Shown piece after piece: positions 40,087-49,823 of a DNA stretch of 64,000 bases. The stretch's first letter is position 1. Each line of letters begins with the position of its first letter. Below the pieces are notes generated by a model that was given only the letters and a program-made list of their open reading frames with translations, was not told where the DNA came from and ran no database searches. The DNA lies in NCBI GenBank assembly GCA_051000815.1, contig JBPCNX010000060.1:111970-175969 (forward strand), in the 5' to 3' direction. The position numbers and the translations under genes are program-made. This stretch comes from PSRF01 sp051000815 (GTDB lineage: Bacteria > Acidobacteriota > Blastocatellia > Pyrinomonadales > Pyrinomonadaceae).

Positions 40087-40917
40087 ATGCCGCAAGGCAA
40101 ATTCTTCATCGCTGGGTCAATTCTGCTTGTCATCCTTGTCCTGGTTGCAGGCGTGGTGACCTACTCGAACATCAAGTTTGCACAGGAAGGAACGGTGCAG
40201 GTCGTGACCAAATGGGGCGCGATTGAGCGCATCTACACTCCATCGGACGGATGGTTCACGACGATTGCGCCGGGGCGCAAGAGTTATGAGGTAAACATTA
40301 AATCGTTTACCGAAAGCGCTCCCGTACGCGTAACCAGCAAAGACAACGCAGCCTTACAGGTCGATATTTCCCTGACTGCTTACACAGACCCCGAGAAGGT
40401 AGCGGAGTACGTGCGCAAATACGGATTCTCGGAAGAAGAGAGACACCGCCGGCGCAGCGAAATTTTGAAGGGAATAGTGCAAACGGAAGCACGCAATTCT
40501 TTCGCGGATTACGGAGCTTACGAGATTTATGCTAATCAGGAGCTAATCCAAAAGCGGATATTAGAATCACTGCGTCCGCAGCTAGGCAGTCAACTTCTGC
40601 TCGTCACCGAGTCCGTGCAGATCGGCAATCCTGATTTCCTGGACGATAGGGTCGAAGCCGCCGCTTCCGGCGTCGTTGCCAATGAGAAACAGAAGCAGGC
40701 GGAGGAGGCCCGACTCGAAGCTGCGAAGGTCGCCGCGCAGACCAAGCAAATCGAAGCTCTGACTTTTGCGAATCCGGCACTGCTAGAAATCAAGAAGCTG
40801 GAATTGCAATTGGAGATTGAGCGCGCACGCGCCGACGGCATCAAGAATCATCAGGGCGCGCTAACCATCATGTATGGTCAGCCGGGCGTGCAGTTGCAGG
40901 TTCCCACGGGGAGGTAA
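40087..40917 (+). CDS. SPFH/band-7 (prohibitin-like) protein
   Basis: From ATG 40087 (AGAGGAGGAG 7 bases upstream) the protein has 276 residues; an upstream in-frame ATG at 40033 is disfavoured. An N-terminal membrane anchor (FFIAGSILLVILVLVAGVVT) is followed by the SPFH domain (VQVVTKWGAIERIYTPSDGW, SKDNAALQVDISLTAYTDPE) and a coiled-coil region rich in KQKQAEEARLEAAKVAAQTK. Such proteins form ring-shaped membrane scaffolds that often regulate proteases or lipid domains. A small membrane protein gene follows with overlapping spacing. Confidence 0.9.
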   Translation: MPQGKFFIAGSILLVILVLVAGVVTYSNIKFAQEGTVQVVTKWGAIERIYTPSDGWFTTIAPGRKSYEVNIKSFTESAPVRVTSKDNAALQVDISLTAYTDPEKVAEYVRKYGFSEEERHRRRSEILKGIVQTEARNSFADYGAYEIYANQELIQKRILESLRPQLGSQLLLVTESVQIGNPDFLDDRVEAAASGVVANEKQKQAEEARLEAAKVAAQTKQIEALTFANPALLEIKKLELQLEIERARADGIKNHQGALTIMYGQPGVQLQVPTGR

Positions 40918-40918
40918 C

Positions 40919-41074
40919 GTGAGATTCTTAGTACTGGTTTGGCTGGTAATAGAGGTCTTGCAACTCGTGTTGATTGGGATGCTGTTGGTCGGCTATCGCA
41001 ACTTGCAGCGGCGGATGGATGGAGGTGCCTATCGCTTCAGCACTCACCCCCCGCCTTCCGTGACGGACGAGTAG
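40919..41074 (+). CDS. small single-span membrane protein
   Basis: A GTG at 40919, one base after the SPFH stop, with GGGAGG just before it. The 51-residue protein is one transmembrane helix (FLVLVWLVIEVLQLVLIGML) followed by a short polar tail. Translational coupling with the SPFH gene suggests that the two act in one complex. Confidence 0.65.
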   Translation: MRFLVLVWLVIEVLQLVLIGMLLVGYRNLQRRMDGGAYRFSTHPPPSVTDE

Positions 41075-41121
41075 CGGATAAAAAATCCACGAAACCACAC
41101 GAAGTTCACACGACCTCAGTC

Positions 41122-41571
41122 TCATCGGCTCCTGGGATTGGCGCCTGTATCGTCCGGTCGCCAGTCAACCACCGGCTGAATCGCAGGATTGCCGCGACAA
41201 ACCCACACATTGGCGCGCATACCAGGCCTCAAAACATTCTTTCCCTTCTCGATCCGCCTCCAATCGCTTCTTGTAAACGACTCGCCGTTGAGCAGAAAGA
41301 AATCCGACGGGTCGTCTGTCGCCGGGTGACGAATTGTGACGACTTCGGTGGTGTCAAAGTTAGTGCGAATACGCAGGTAAGTACTTCCTTTGCGACGACG
41401 GTAAGTCAGCACTCTACCGTCATAAAGGGTGAGGTCATTCCGATCGCATTTCAGTGCTGACGGTGGAGCGATCCGTCCGCCGCGTTCCTGGGAATTACCG
41501 TCAACTCCGATCCCGAAGACCCTGGCCATCGTAAGCAGCACGATCAAGGAAACCCGAGGTCGTGACTTCAT
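41122..41571 (-). CDS. secreted hypothetical protein
   Basis: From ATG 41571 the protein has 149 residues and a signal-like N terminus (VSLIVLLTMARVFGIGV). The mature part has several short strands: LTLYDGRVLTYRRRKGSTYL, TTEVVTIRHPATD, FFLLNGESF, MRANVWVCRG. Family unknown. The longer in-frame start at 41610 reaches into repeat DNA and is not preferred. Confidence 0.55.
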   Translation of the reverse strand: MKSRPRVSLIVLLTMARVFGIGVDGNSQERGGRIAPPSALKCDRNDLTLYDGRVLTYRRRKGSTYLRIRTNFDTTEVVTIRHPATDDPSDFFLLNGESFTRSDWRRIEKGKNVLRPGMRANVWVCRGNPAIQPVVDWRPDDTGANPRSR

Positions 41572-41574
41572 TCG

Positions 41575-41670
41575 TGTTGCTTCGTGTGTTTTCGTGGTTC
41601 GTCCCCGCAATCCAAAGTCACCTCTTGATCAACAGTCCAGACGAACCACGAAATTACACGAAATAACACT
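41575..41670. repeat. long inverted repeat, TTCGTGT...CCACGAA type
   Basis: TTGCTTCGTGTGTTTTCGTGG (left) faces CCACGAAATTACACGAAATA (right) around about 45 bases. Same family as the hairpins at 19000 and 25085. Confidence 0.7.
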
Positions 41671-41780
41671 AATTAGCATTCGCCGAGGGCAATGTTACAG
41701 GTGAGTACCTCCGGGCGGTAGGAAGATTGACGATCTGCGAAGTGAGGTTAGTACCATCGCGCGGTAGCGGGTGGGCGGAG

Positions 41781-41877
41781 TCATTGCCGATTTCCAATTG
41801 CCGATTTTCGATCGATTGATCCTATAAAGACTAATCTGCAGTCGGCAATCGCCAATCGCCAATCGGCAATAAAAAAG
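41781..41877. repeat. iterated-word hairpin, GGCAATCGCCAATC type
   Basis: ATTGCCGATTTCCAATTGCC on the left and CGGCAATCGCCAATCGCCAA on the right, separated by about 35 bases. It lies between the terminator of the M43 peptidase gene and the repeats upstream of the secreted hypothetical gene. Confidence 0.75.
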
Positions 41878-41912
41878 GAAGTGCCCCTTGCGAAGCACCC
41901 CTTCATTCCTAT
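41878..41912 (-). terminator. intrinsic terminator after the M43 peptidase gene
   Basis: Minus strand: AAGGGGTGC, loop, GGCACTTCC with two G-T pairs, then TTTTTTATTG. It lies 16 bases after the M43 stop codon. Confidence 0.6.
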
Positions 41913-41928
41913 CGCTACTGCTGATTAA

Positions 41929-42999
41929 CTACCTACCGTTCCGATAAGTCGCCCACATCGAGTCGCTGCGATCCGCCTGTCCCAAACTGAATTTGTACAT
42001 GCAGGGATCGTCAGTGTAGTCCATGAAGTTCTCGTAAGGGTCGAGACCCGGATAGTTCTTACTCTTGCAGGTGTCCAGGTTCCTGCTCGGACAACCGTAC
42101 GTTGGCCCACGTTCCGCCGGAGTATCGGATACGCCGTCGTTAGTCGCCGTGCAGCCGCCCTGGAAGGTGTGATAGAGACCCAGCCAGTGTCCGACTTCGT
42201 GAGTTCCCGTGTCGCCTTCGTTGTAGGGAACGTAACTCGAGCCGGGCAGCGATGCCCAGTAGCAGACCACGCCGTCCTGCAAAGGAGCTCCCGCATAGTT
42301 ATTCGGGAACGTAGCCCAGCCAAGATAACCGCCGCCGCTGTTGGTGTAGAAGTTCAGATCGTCGGCAGAGCCGGTGTGCAGCGAATTCTTCATTGCCGTT
42401 TGGGCGGCCGAACCAGGACCTGCCGCATACCACGCGTCATTCGGCGTGCGCGTCACGCTGGACCTCACGAAACGGAACGTCATGTTTGCCGCAGCCGTTC
42501 TATAGGCCGGGGTGTCCAGACCGGTGTAATGCTCGTTCATCGCAGCGATCTGCGCGTCGAGCCTTGAATCAGGAATATCACCGGTGCCGTCGGATCTATA
42601 GACGACGTGGAAATGAACCGGAATTGTGATGCTGCCATTAGCGTAGACTCTGGCGGCATCGATATCGTAACCGCCGTTACCGTTTCCGCGACCCGCATTC
42701 CCGCGATTGGCCTTTATCTCCTTTTCGATATTATCCAGTTCCAGATCATCGGCATGGCGCGTACTGCACCTTCTGCCGGCATCCACGAACTCTTTCTGCG
42801 ATTCAAAAATGACGCCGTCGGGAGCGACTACTTTGCCGTCCGCTCGGACAGCCGCCTGATGGCCAGGATCATCGGGACGTCCCTGCGCGCGCGCATCGTC
42901 GGAGCGTCCTTGAGCGCCGACATCTTTGGTGGGAAAGCTCGCCAGCAGGAAGGCCAGACCGAGCACAAGTAGAGTAACGGGCAAGAAATACTTTTTCAT
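41929..42999 (-). CDS. secreted M43-family (pappalysin-like) metalloprotease
   Basis: A 356-residue protein with a signal peptide (LLVLGLAFLLASFPTKDVGA). The extended zinc motif H267-E-V-G-H271-W-L-G-L-Y-H277 is complete, and the Met-turn Met326 is in YENFMDYTDD, both as in M43 pappalysins. Cys pairs (around GGCTATND, YGCPSRN, DTCKSK, DPCMYK) probably form disulfides. An N-terminal ~110-residue prosegment rich in Asp, Arg and Gly precedes the catalytic domain. It should be an extracellular protease. Confidence 0.93.
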   Translation of the reverse strand: MKKYFLPVTLLVLGLAFLLASFPTKDVGAQGRSDDARAQGRPDDPGHQAAVRADGKVVAPDGVIFESQKEFVDAGRRCSTRHADDLELDNIEKEIKANRGNAGRGNGNGGYDIDAARVYANGSITIPVHFHVVYRSDGTGDIPDSRLDAQIAAMNEHYTGLDTPAYRTAAANMTFRFVRSSVTRTPNDAWYAAGPGSAAQTAMKNSLHTGSADDLNFYTNSGGGYLGWATFPNNYAGAPLQDGVVCYWASLPGSSYVPYNEGDTGTHEVGHWLGLYHTFQGGCTATNDGVSDTPAERGPTYGCPSRNLDTCKSKNYPGLDPYENFMDYTDDPCMYKFSLGQADRSDSMWATYRNGR

Positions 43000-43728
43000 T
43001 CATCCCCTCCGAGTTGAGAATTAAGACAATCGGGAAGAGTAGGCGTCTAGACCCCGATCTTAGGGTCGAGGTAATATACGTCGATTCCGCGCAAATTTCC
43101 AATTACCGAATGGCCATTGCCAATTGTTAATTGCCGATTGCCAATTTCCGATTGCCGACTGCCGAGTAGTGAAGCGCAGCCCTGACAGTGCTCAGTCCGG
43201 AAGGTGGGCTTGCCCCCGCCCAGCCCGAGTGCCATTAACTGCGATTGTCCTCGTGAGCGCCGGAGCATCAACGAATCACATTTCAGGAGAGTTTCGGAAG
43301 TTTCTGAAGAGTTATCAGATCAAATACGATGAGCGGTACGTGTGGGATTGAAATTATTCCGCGCCTTCAGCGCTCAAGATCATGATGCCGTGTGACCTGG
43401 GCCGTTGGCCCAGGCTGTCACATTTCGCGCCTTTGGCGCTGAAGAGCACCGGACGAGAAGCCCGACCGAAACAATCAATCCATCGCAAGGACGAGAGCAC
43501 GACGAGTGGCAGATTCTTCGTGTTGTTGTGATTCTGTGGATCGTTACGACCAATCGCCAATCACAGGTTTCGCCGGCCTTTATTGACTTGAGGCTTTCCT
43601 TACCGTAGGCTGCGCTCACTCAACACAAGCTTGATTCGCTCCCCGCGCCTCCTGCTTAACTTAGTTAACCGATTCCCTCCTGCACCTTCATCTACCCAGG
43701 TTGGCTTTTCAACTCTTAGGAGATCTCC
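43000..43728. repeat. 729-bp gap filled with dispersed repeats
   Basis: No gene seen. In order: iterated CAATTGCCGATTGCCAATTTCC words (43093-43166); CAGTCCGGAAGGTGGGCTTGC at about 43194-43214, which recurs near 49556; palindromes around CTGGGCCGTTGGCCCAG (about 43398-43414) and TTCGCGCC/GGCGCTGAA; a TGGATCGTT block near 43532. This mosaic lies upstream of the WD40-caspase gene. Confidence 0.6.
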
Positions 43729-46700
43729 ATGGTTCCGCTTTCTCCACCAGCAAACCGAAACTCCGGAAATAATCGTGTAGCCTCTCATAGGTCCTATTTA
43801 CCGTTTTTCCAATTGCAACAGCTATCAGCTTTAGTACTCTTGATGTCAGTAATCTGCACTCCCCTCTCGGGCATGGCGCAGTCGAAAGAGCAGGAGAAGC
43901 GCGGGATTGGAGTTACGTCAGCTCCCAGGCAAACGCCCACGTCCGCGGCACCCGCCACCCCGGGCGATAAACCGGAGTTGATACTTCAAACGGGCCACAC
44001 GAGATCCGCTAACGCAGTAGCCTTCAGCCCCGACAACCGCTGGCTGGCCTCGGGCGGCAAAGACAACGTCATAAAAATTTGGGACCTGGCTACGGGAAAC
44101 GTACTACGAACGCTGTACGGTCATACGAGCAACGTTAACGCCCTCGCCGTCAGCCCCGATGGGAAATTGTTAGCCTCGGGGAGCGGGGATGTTAATGACA
44201 AGCGAGATTTAGGGACCTTCACTCAGGGCGGCGTGGTCGGCGGAGCGGAAGATAATACCGTAAGGATCTGGAGCGTTCAGACGGGACGACAGTTGCAGGT
44301 TCTACGCGGGCACGGACTGCCCGTCGGCGCCGTCGCTTTCAGCAACGACGGCCACTCGCTAACGAGCGTGAGCGGGGATGCCGTCAAAGTCTGGGACGTT
44401 TCGGCGGGCACCGAGTTGCGTTCGCAAAAAACAAAATATGGAAAGAGCGGCATGGAGAAGCTCAACACCTTAGACTCATTTGGCTGTATTTTAGGTTGTG
44501 GGAACAAGCAACGGAAACAAGAGGAGCAACGCTTAAAGAATTTCAAACTGTCGGCGTCGAAAATAGCAGTTAGTTCTAACGGGCAGGTCGCAGCGGTCGG
44601 GCAACCTGATAAAGCAGTAGAGATGTATGACGCACAAGCGGGGCGCGACCTGCGGGAATTGCCATTCAGGGCGGTCCCCGAAGCGGAAAATTCGAGCCTC
44701 GCGTTCAGCGCGGATGCGCGCCTCGTTGCCTTCGCCAAAACGACCGAGACGGTCAGCGTCCAGGAAGTAGCCACGGGCAACGAGCTCTACAGCATCAATA
44801 CCGGATCCAGCAAAACGCCCCAGCGTGTGCAATTCAGCGCCGACGGACGATTCCTCGTTACAGCTACCGATAACAACGCGGGTGCCGCGATGAAGTTGTG
44901 GGACGCTGCGACGGGTCAATCGATCCGCGAGTTAAGAACGAGTGGAGACGCTCTCTTGCGCGCTCGAGTGATTAGCTTCAATCGCGACGGAAGCCTGATT
45001 GCGGCAGTCGCGGCGGGAGCTAAAGCAATCAGAATCATCGAGTCCGCAACGGGGCACGAATCGCGCACGCTGCAAACGGGAACTACGGACGAAGTCGCGC
45101 GAGCTGAGCAAGCGGCGTTCATTAAGGCCATCGATCCCAAAACGATGGCCACACTTCAGAAGCGGGATATCACGACGCCCGAACAGATCATCGAGGCCGT
45201 CGAAGCGATGGGAACTATTTCCAGCGAAAAGCTTCAGGCTGGCGGCGCCGTAAGTTTCAGCCCCGACGGTCGCTTCCTGATTTCGCGCCACGTGCTTTTG
45301 AAAAATCTGCTGACGGAGATGTGGGACGCAGCGGCGGGAACGCTCGTGCGTGTTAGCGCCGACGCATCGCTTCGGGACCGAGGCAAGCCTTTCTTTAGTC
45401 CGGACGGACGCTTCAGGGCAGCCCCTTTCTTCGGGATGAAGGAGTTCTACACTACCGCCAACGCTGTAAATGTGTTTAGCGATGTCTATAAAGATGTCTA
45501 CAAACAGAGAATAGATCTCTACGACGGCAAATCCGACAAACGTTTGCGGGAGTTGGATGGAGGTAAGGCGCCTGAGATGGGCATCGTTCCGGCGGCGGGT
45601 TTTAGTTTCGACGGCAAGCTCATCGCGATGACCGGCTTCGAGAAGAAGGAGCGGTCCGTAATTATTTTTGAAACGGAAACCGGGCGCAAGGTCAACAATT
45701 TTCAAATCAATGATGACGAACAGAGCGGAGCGGTGAGAACTCTTTGCCTAAGCGCCGACGCGCGCCTATTGGCCGCAGGATACGCCACCAAAATCGATAT
45801 ATTTGAAGTAGCCTCGGGCAGAACAATGCGCACCTTGCCGCACGCTGGACGGATAGTCTCTCTCAGCTTCAGCCCTGACGGGCGTTTTCTTGTAGCGCTC
45901 GGAGAAAACAACGACAAGTACATTTGGGACGCCTCGTCGGGCGAAAAGCTCGCCACCCTCGTAAACCTCGGCGGCGCTCTCAACAGCCGCGGCAGCGATT
46001 GGTTGGTTGTTACTCCCGACGGCTTATTCGACGGTTCGCCCGCTGCCTGGAAGCAAATGCTTTGGCAGTTTGGCGGCAACACATTTGATGTCGCGCCGGC
46101 GGAGACCTTCTTCAATGAATTTTACTATCCCGGACTGCTTGCTGAGGTGATGGCCGGAAAAAAACCTCGCGCGCCGAAAAACATATCGCTGCTTGACCGC
46201 CGCCAGCCCGAACTAAGCTTGACGATTCAGAACGGACAAGCCGCCGGCAGTACATCAGAACGCAACCTGACGGTAAAGATTGAAGTAACTGAAAAACCAG
46301 CCGACAAAGATCACCAAGCAGGGAGCGGGGCGCGCGACGTGCGGCTATTCCGTAATGGTTCGCTCGTGAAAGTTTGGCGTGGCGATGTTCTTAAAGGGCA
46401 AACCATGACAACCCTGGAAGCCAACATAGCAATCGTTGCCGGAGAAAACCAATTGGCGGCGTACGCGTTCAATCGTGACAACGTCAAGAGCAAGGACGCA
46501 GTACTGGGTCTCACAGGCGCGGGCAGCCTCAAGCGGCCTGGAACTGCTTACGTCCTGGCCATCGGTGTCAACGCGTATTCCAATTCGCAATACAATCTTA
46601 AGTACGCTGTCGCGGACGCAGTAGCGTTCGGCGAAGAGGTGCTACGCGAACAGCAGCAGATTGCGAGCTACGCGCATGTAGAAGTCGCTCCACTGCTGGA

Positions 46701-47550
46701 CGAACAGGCCACGAAGATAAACATTTTAAGGGCATTGAAACGGCTCGCCGGAACTCCGGATGCTTCGCCCGCGGATGCGCCCCCGTTGCCGAAGCCACTC
46801 GAAAAGCTGAAGGCCACCGAGCCGGAAGATGCGGTCTTCATCTATTTCGCGGGGCACGGAACCGCTCAGGGTCAGCGGTTTTATCTCTTGCCGCACGACC
46901 TTGGCTACGGAGGGGAACGAACTGGGCTCGACGCCGCGGGTTTGCAAATGATCCTCGAACATAGCATCTCGGATGAGGAGTTGGAGCGAGCTGTTGAAGG
47001 AATCGATGCGGACAAATTGCTGATGGTCATTGATGCCTGCAATTCCGGCCAGGCACTTGAAGCAGAGGAGCAGCGTCGCGGTCCGATGAACTCAAAGGGT
47101 TTGGCCCAACTGGCTTACGAGAAGGGAATGTATATCCTGACGGCGGCGCAGAGTTATCAGGCGGCACAGGAGGCATCCCAACTTGGGCACGGGCTTTTGA
47201 CCTACGCGCTCGTCGAGGAGGGACTGAAGCAGAGTGCGGCAGATAGTGACCCTAAAGACGGCGAAGTTTGGGTTCGTGAATGGTTCGACTATGCGAGCAC
47301 GCGCGTGCCCAACATGCAAATCGAGAAGATGGAGAAGGCGCGTAGTCTGGGGATCAGTCTGTCCTTTACGGAAGGGGACAAACGCGTCGAAGGCGATAAA
47401 CGCGTCGAAGGCGATAAACGCGTCGAAGGCGACAAGCGCGTCGAGAGCGACAAAACCGTTCCGAACCTGGAGCGCCGCGTTACCCAAACACCACGCGTCT
47501 TCTATCGCCGCGAATCAGAAGGCCACCCATTAATCGTCGCCAAACATTGA
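43729..47550 (+). CDS. secreted WD40-repeat protein with C-terminal caspase-like (C14) domain
   Basis: A 1273-residue protein. The N terminus carries a long hydrophobic segment (LQQLSALVLLMSVICTPLSG) consistent with export. Residues ~95-780 form WD40-type blades (AVAFSPDNRWLASGGKDNVI, IKIWDLATGN, VRIWSVQTGR, KLWDAATGQ and later ones). Residues ~960-1240 are a caspase-like domain with the dyad His1043 (YFAGHGTAQG) and Cys1104 (VIDACNSGQA). A run of five EGDKRV hexapeptides ends the protein. Such propeller-orthocaspase fusions may cleave after basic residues on sensing a partner. Why it is exported is unclear; the actual N terminus could be later than 43729. Confidence 0.9.
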   Translation: MVPLSPPANRNSGNNRVASHRSYLPFFQLQQLSALVLLMSVICTPLSGMAQSKEQEKRGIGVTSAPRQTPTSAAPATPGDKPELILQTGHTRSANAVAFSPDNRWLASGGKDNVIKIWDLATGNVLRTLYGHTSNVNALAVSPDGKLLASGSGDVNDKRDLGTFTQGGVVGGAEDNTVRIWSVQTGRQLQVLRGHGLPVGAVAFSNDGHSLTSVSGDAVKVWDVSAGTELRSQKTKYGKSGMEKLNTLDSFGCILGCGNKQRKQEEQRLKNFKLSASKIAVSSNGQVAAVGQPDKAVEMYDAQAGRDLRELPFRAVPEAENSSLAFSADARLVAFAKTTETVSVQEVATGNELYSINTGSSKTPQRVQFSADGRFLVTATDNNAGAAMKLWDAATGQSIRELRTSGDALLRARVISFNRDGSLIAAVAAGAKAIRIIESATGHESRTLQTGTTDEVARAEQAAFIKAIDPKTMATLQKRDITTPEQIIEAVEAMGTISSEKLQAGGAVSFSPDGRFLISRHVLLKNLLTEMWDAAAGTLVRVSADASLRDRGKPFFSPDGRFRAAPFFGMKEFYTTANAVNVFSDVYKDVYKQRIDLYDGKSDKRLRELDGGKAPEMGIVPAAGFSFDGKLIAMTGFEKKERSVIIFETETGRKVNNFQINDDEQSGAVRTLCLSADARLLAAGYATKIDIFEVASGRTMRTLPHAGRIVSLSFSPDGRFLVALGENNDKYIWDASSGEKLATLVNLGGALNSRGSDWLVVTPDGLFDGSPAAWKQMLWQFGGNTFDVAPAETFFNEFYYPGLLAEVMAGKKPRAPKNISLLDRRQPELSLTIQNGQAAGSTSERNLTVKIEVTEKPADKDHQAGSGARDVRLFRNGSLVKVWRGDVLKGQTMTTLEANIAIVAGENQLAAYAFNRDNVKSKDAVLGLTGAGSLKRPGTAYVLAIGVNAYSNSQYNLKYAVADAVAFGEEVLREQQQIASYAHVEVAPLLDEQATKINILRALKRLAGTPDASPADAPPLPKPLEKLKATEPEDAVFIYFAGHGTAQGQRFYLLPHDLGYGGERTGLDAAGLQMILEHSISDEELERAVEGIDADKLLMVIDACNSGQALEAEEQRRGPMNSKGLAQLAYEKGMYILTAAQSYQAAQEASQLGHGLLTYALVEEGLKQSAADSDPKDGEVWVREWFDYASTRVPNMQIEKMEKARSLGISLSFTEGDKRVEGDKRVEGDKRVEGDKRVESDKTVPNLERRVTQTPRVFYRRESEGHPLIVAKH
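47371..47460 (+). repeat. in-frame 18-bp tandem repeat encoding EGDKRV
   Basis: Five tandem units of 18 bases (consensus GAAGGCGATAAACGCGTC), the last degenerate. They encode (EGDKRV)4 plus ESDKTV near the C terminus of the caspase-like protein. Copy number changes would stay in frame. Confidence 0.9.
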
Positions 47551-48250
47551 AGCGATGCATTTCGCCAATGTCATACTTTTACGTGCTCCGCACTCAGTCG
47601 TCGGTACTTATCAGTATGTTCTGAACGAAACGCGAAACTTCATCAGCTACTCACCCTGAATCAACAATTCATAAGGAGACAATTCGCAGGTCGGGAAGGT
47701 GGGCAAGCGGAGCGCGCCCCCGCTCCAGAGTAGCGTCATCAACTCTACTTTCCTTCAAGCCACACTGGACTGAGTCTGCGTGGTTGAAACCGCGCGGCGG
47801 CTTCTCAGTTTGGTCGCTGTGCCACAAGGATCGGTTTTAGTAGCCAGCGACGACGCTACGCTGGAGCGGGGGTGCGGCTGACGCCTTACCCACCTTCCTA
47901 ACCTGCAAGTTTGCTGAGCTTGAGTTCTTGATTCAATGTTGAGGTTGCTGACTGCTTTCCCCTTCGGGTGTATGATGCGCGACCGCTCTTTGGAGTGCGC
48001 CGACCTGTCGGCGCTTTTTTGTTTCGAGCTGGTTCGTGCGACTTCGCGGTTCGTTTTTAATCGACAATCAGATCAGGTCCCGTACCACCACTCACCGCCA
48101 GGCCGCCAAGATCCGCCAAGCGCGCCAAGAACCCCTTAGCAATGGAGTTGAATAGGCTCCTTGCTGAAGTTGACTGCTTTACGAACTTGGCGATCTTGGC
48201 GTTCCTTCGCGGCTTGGCGGTAGGTACTGGTTCAGTAAGCGATTCACGAT
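47551..48250. repeat. 700-bp gap with repeats and one terminator-like hairpin
   Basis: No gene seen. GTCGGGAAGGTGGGCAAGCGG near 47691 and its counterpart AGCGGGGGTGCGGCTGACGCC near 47863 delimit a ~190-bp inverted region. The hairpin GCGCCGA-CCTG-TCGGCGC followed by six T (47997-48020) is an intrinsic terminator on the plus strand, though related GCCGACCTGTCGGC blocks recur near 52498. CCGCCAAGATCCGCCAAGCGC (near 48101) faces GGCGATCTTGGCGTTCC (near 48189), a further iterated-word hairpin. Confidence 0.6.
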
Positions 48251-49438
48251 TCACGCACCTGACATCAATCGCTCGCAGATCAGTTTTGCCGATGCGCGCA
48301 CCGCAATTGTGAATCCGAAGAACGGGCCAAAGTCCTGTGTGGCCGGCAGGCTGGTGATGAAGAGCCGCGGAACGGTAGTTTCGAAATGATCATCAAGAAC
48401 CGGAAAGCCGTTTCGCGTTTCTAACTGCTCAAGAATATTGCCGGACGCCAGGAACGGCAGTTTCGCAATATCAACTTTATACCCCGTAGCCAGAACGATC
48501 TGATCACAACCGACTGTTTCGCCATTACTGAGTTCTGCTATCAACCCACCATCGCTTGTCTGAGAACAACTGCTCACCTCAGTGTGCGGCCAAAACTTGA
48601 CGCGCTCATCTCTCAACCGAGGTTCCAACCAGGGCTCCACTTTTAGTCTGCCTTCAGCCCACATTCTCTGAGCGATTGCGTCCTTTTCGTCGTCTGTCAA
48701 TCGTCGGAACCAGCTCGGATCTTCGACTATGCCGTCGACCAGCGGGTTTACCCACGACCAGTCAGACTCTGCGAAAGCCGGACTTGGATGACGATGCGAG
48801 AGATGAACTGCGGAAGCTCCCGACTCGAGTAGCAATGCCGCCCATTCAAACGCGCTTTGCCGTCCACCGATTATTAAGTAACGACGGTTACGTGCTGTGC
48901 TGAAATCAACAAATTCAGCGGTGTGTTGGAAGCGGCCCGGCGGAAGACGCCTTTGCAAATCATCAGACACGTGCATGAAATGTTTGAAGCCCGGAGCGAG
49001 TACGACATTCTGCGCTCTGATCGTGTCACCACCTGCCCCTGCTCCTGCCGTCTGCTCCTGCTCCTGTTGAGTTATCGCGACAAACTCCTTAGTTATAGCG
49101 TCGTAATCCAGTTGGCGAATGTATACGGGCAAGGGTCGGATATTCTTCTCTTGTTGAAACCACTCCGCATAAGAAAGGTAGAAGTCGAGGGAAAGAGGTT
49201 CGACGTCCCCTGTGGTTTTGCCCTGCGACTGAAGAAACGCTTCGATCGTATGGAGATTGATAGGATCGAGGTGCCAGTCGGAAGCGGAGCGCAGATACAT
49301 GCCTTTGGGCATATTCCGTCGCCAAAATTCCATCGGCTTGCCGGCGACGAGATGTTCAGTGCCCGCGTGCGCCGCCTGGGCGGCTAGCGCCAACCCAAAC
49401 GGTCCCGCGCCTATAATTAGGAGATTAGTTTCCCGCAA
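48251..49438 (-). CDS. FAD/NAD(P)-dependent monooxygenase-like oxidoreductase
   Basis: A 395-residue flavoprotein. FAD-binding Rossmann motif at the N terminus (LLIIGAGPFGLALAAQA), a second nucleotide motif in the middle (YLIIGGRQSAFEWAALLL), and the terminal ATGYKVDIAKLPFL motif (ATG-Y) of flavin monooxygenases and N-hydroxylases. KGMYLRSASDWHLDP is typical of the L-lysine/L-ornithine N-hydroxylase-like branch. The substrate is unknown. The stop is followed by repeat DNA. Confidence 0.85.
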   Translation of the reverse strand: MRETNLLIIGAGPFGLALAAQAAHAGTEHLVAGKPMEFWRRNMPKGMYLRSASDWHLDPINLHTIEAFLQSQGKTTGDVEPLSLDFYLSYAEWFQQEKNIRPLPVYIRQLDYDAITKEFVAITQQEQEQTAGAGAGGDTIRAQNVVLAPGFKHFMHVSDDLQRRLPPGRFQHTAEFVDFSTARNRRYLIIGGRQSAFEWAALLLESGASAVHLSHRHPSPAFAESDWSWVNPLVDGIVEDPSWFRRLTDDEKDAIAQRMWAEGRLKVEPWLEPRLRDERVKFWPHTEVSSCSQTSDGGLIAELSNGETVGCDQIVLATGYKVDIAKLPFLASGNILEQLETRNGFPVLDDHFETTVPRLFITSLPATQDFGPFFGFTIAVRASAKLICERLMSGA

Positions 49439-49823
49439 GAACTAGAAGATAGTTGAAGCGGTAGTACCGTTCAACCCAGGAGATCATCTTGCCTATCAAT
49501 CGCCAATCGGCAATCGCCAATCTCCTTGGCAGTCAGGAGGGCGGACTTGCCCGTTGATTAATTGCAGTCCGGAAGGTGGGCTTGCCCCCGCTTCTTTGAC
49601 CTGGTTATCGATTGGTTGAGAAAAGATTAGCCACAGATCTTCACGGATGACTCGGATCAGCAAATCAGTTCTGGCTTTTTCTTATCCGTGTTCATCCGCG
49701 TAAATCTGCGGCCAATTTCCTCTGCCTACCCTACGGCAATCGGCATTCGCCAATCGGCAATCTTTACCAATTACGGTTTTCCCCTTACTTATCCACGACT
49801 AAAGTTTTATCTCGCAACCAGGC
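49439..49823. repeat. 385-bp gap of repeats
   Basis: In order: iterated CAATCGCCAATCGGCAATCG words (49494-49522); the CAGTCCGGAAGGTGGGCTTG block (about 49567); a long hairpin with TAGCCACAGATCTTCACGGA (left) and TCCGTGTTCATCCGCGTAAA (right), about 49628-49715; then GGCATTCGCCAATCGGCAAT words (49740-49765). No gene. Confidence 0.65.
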
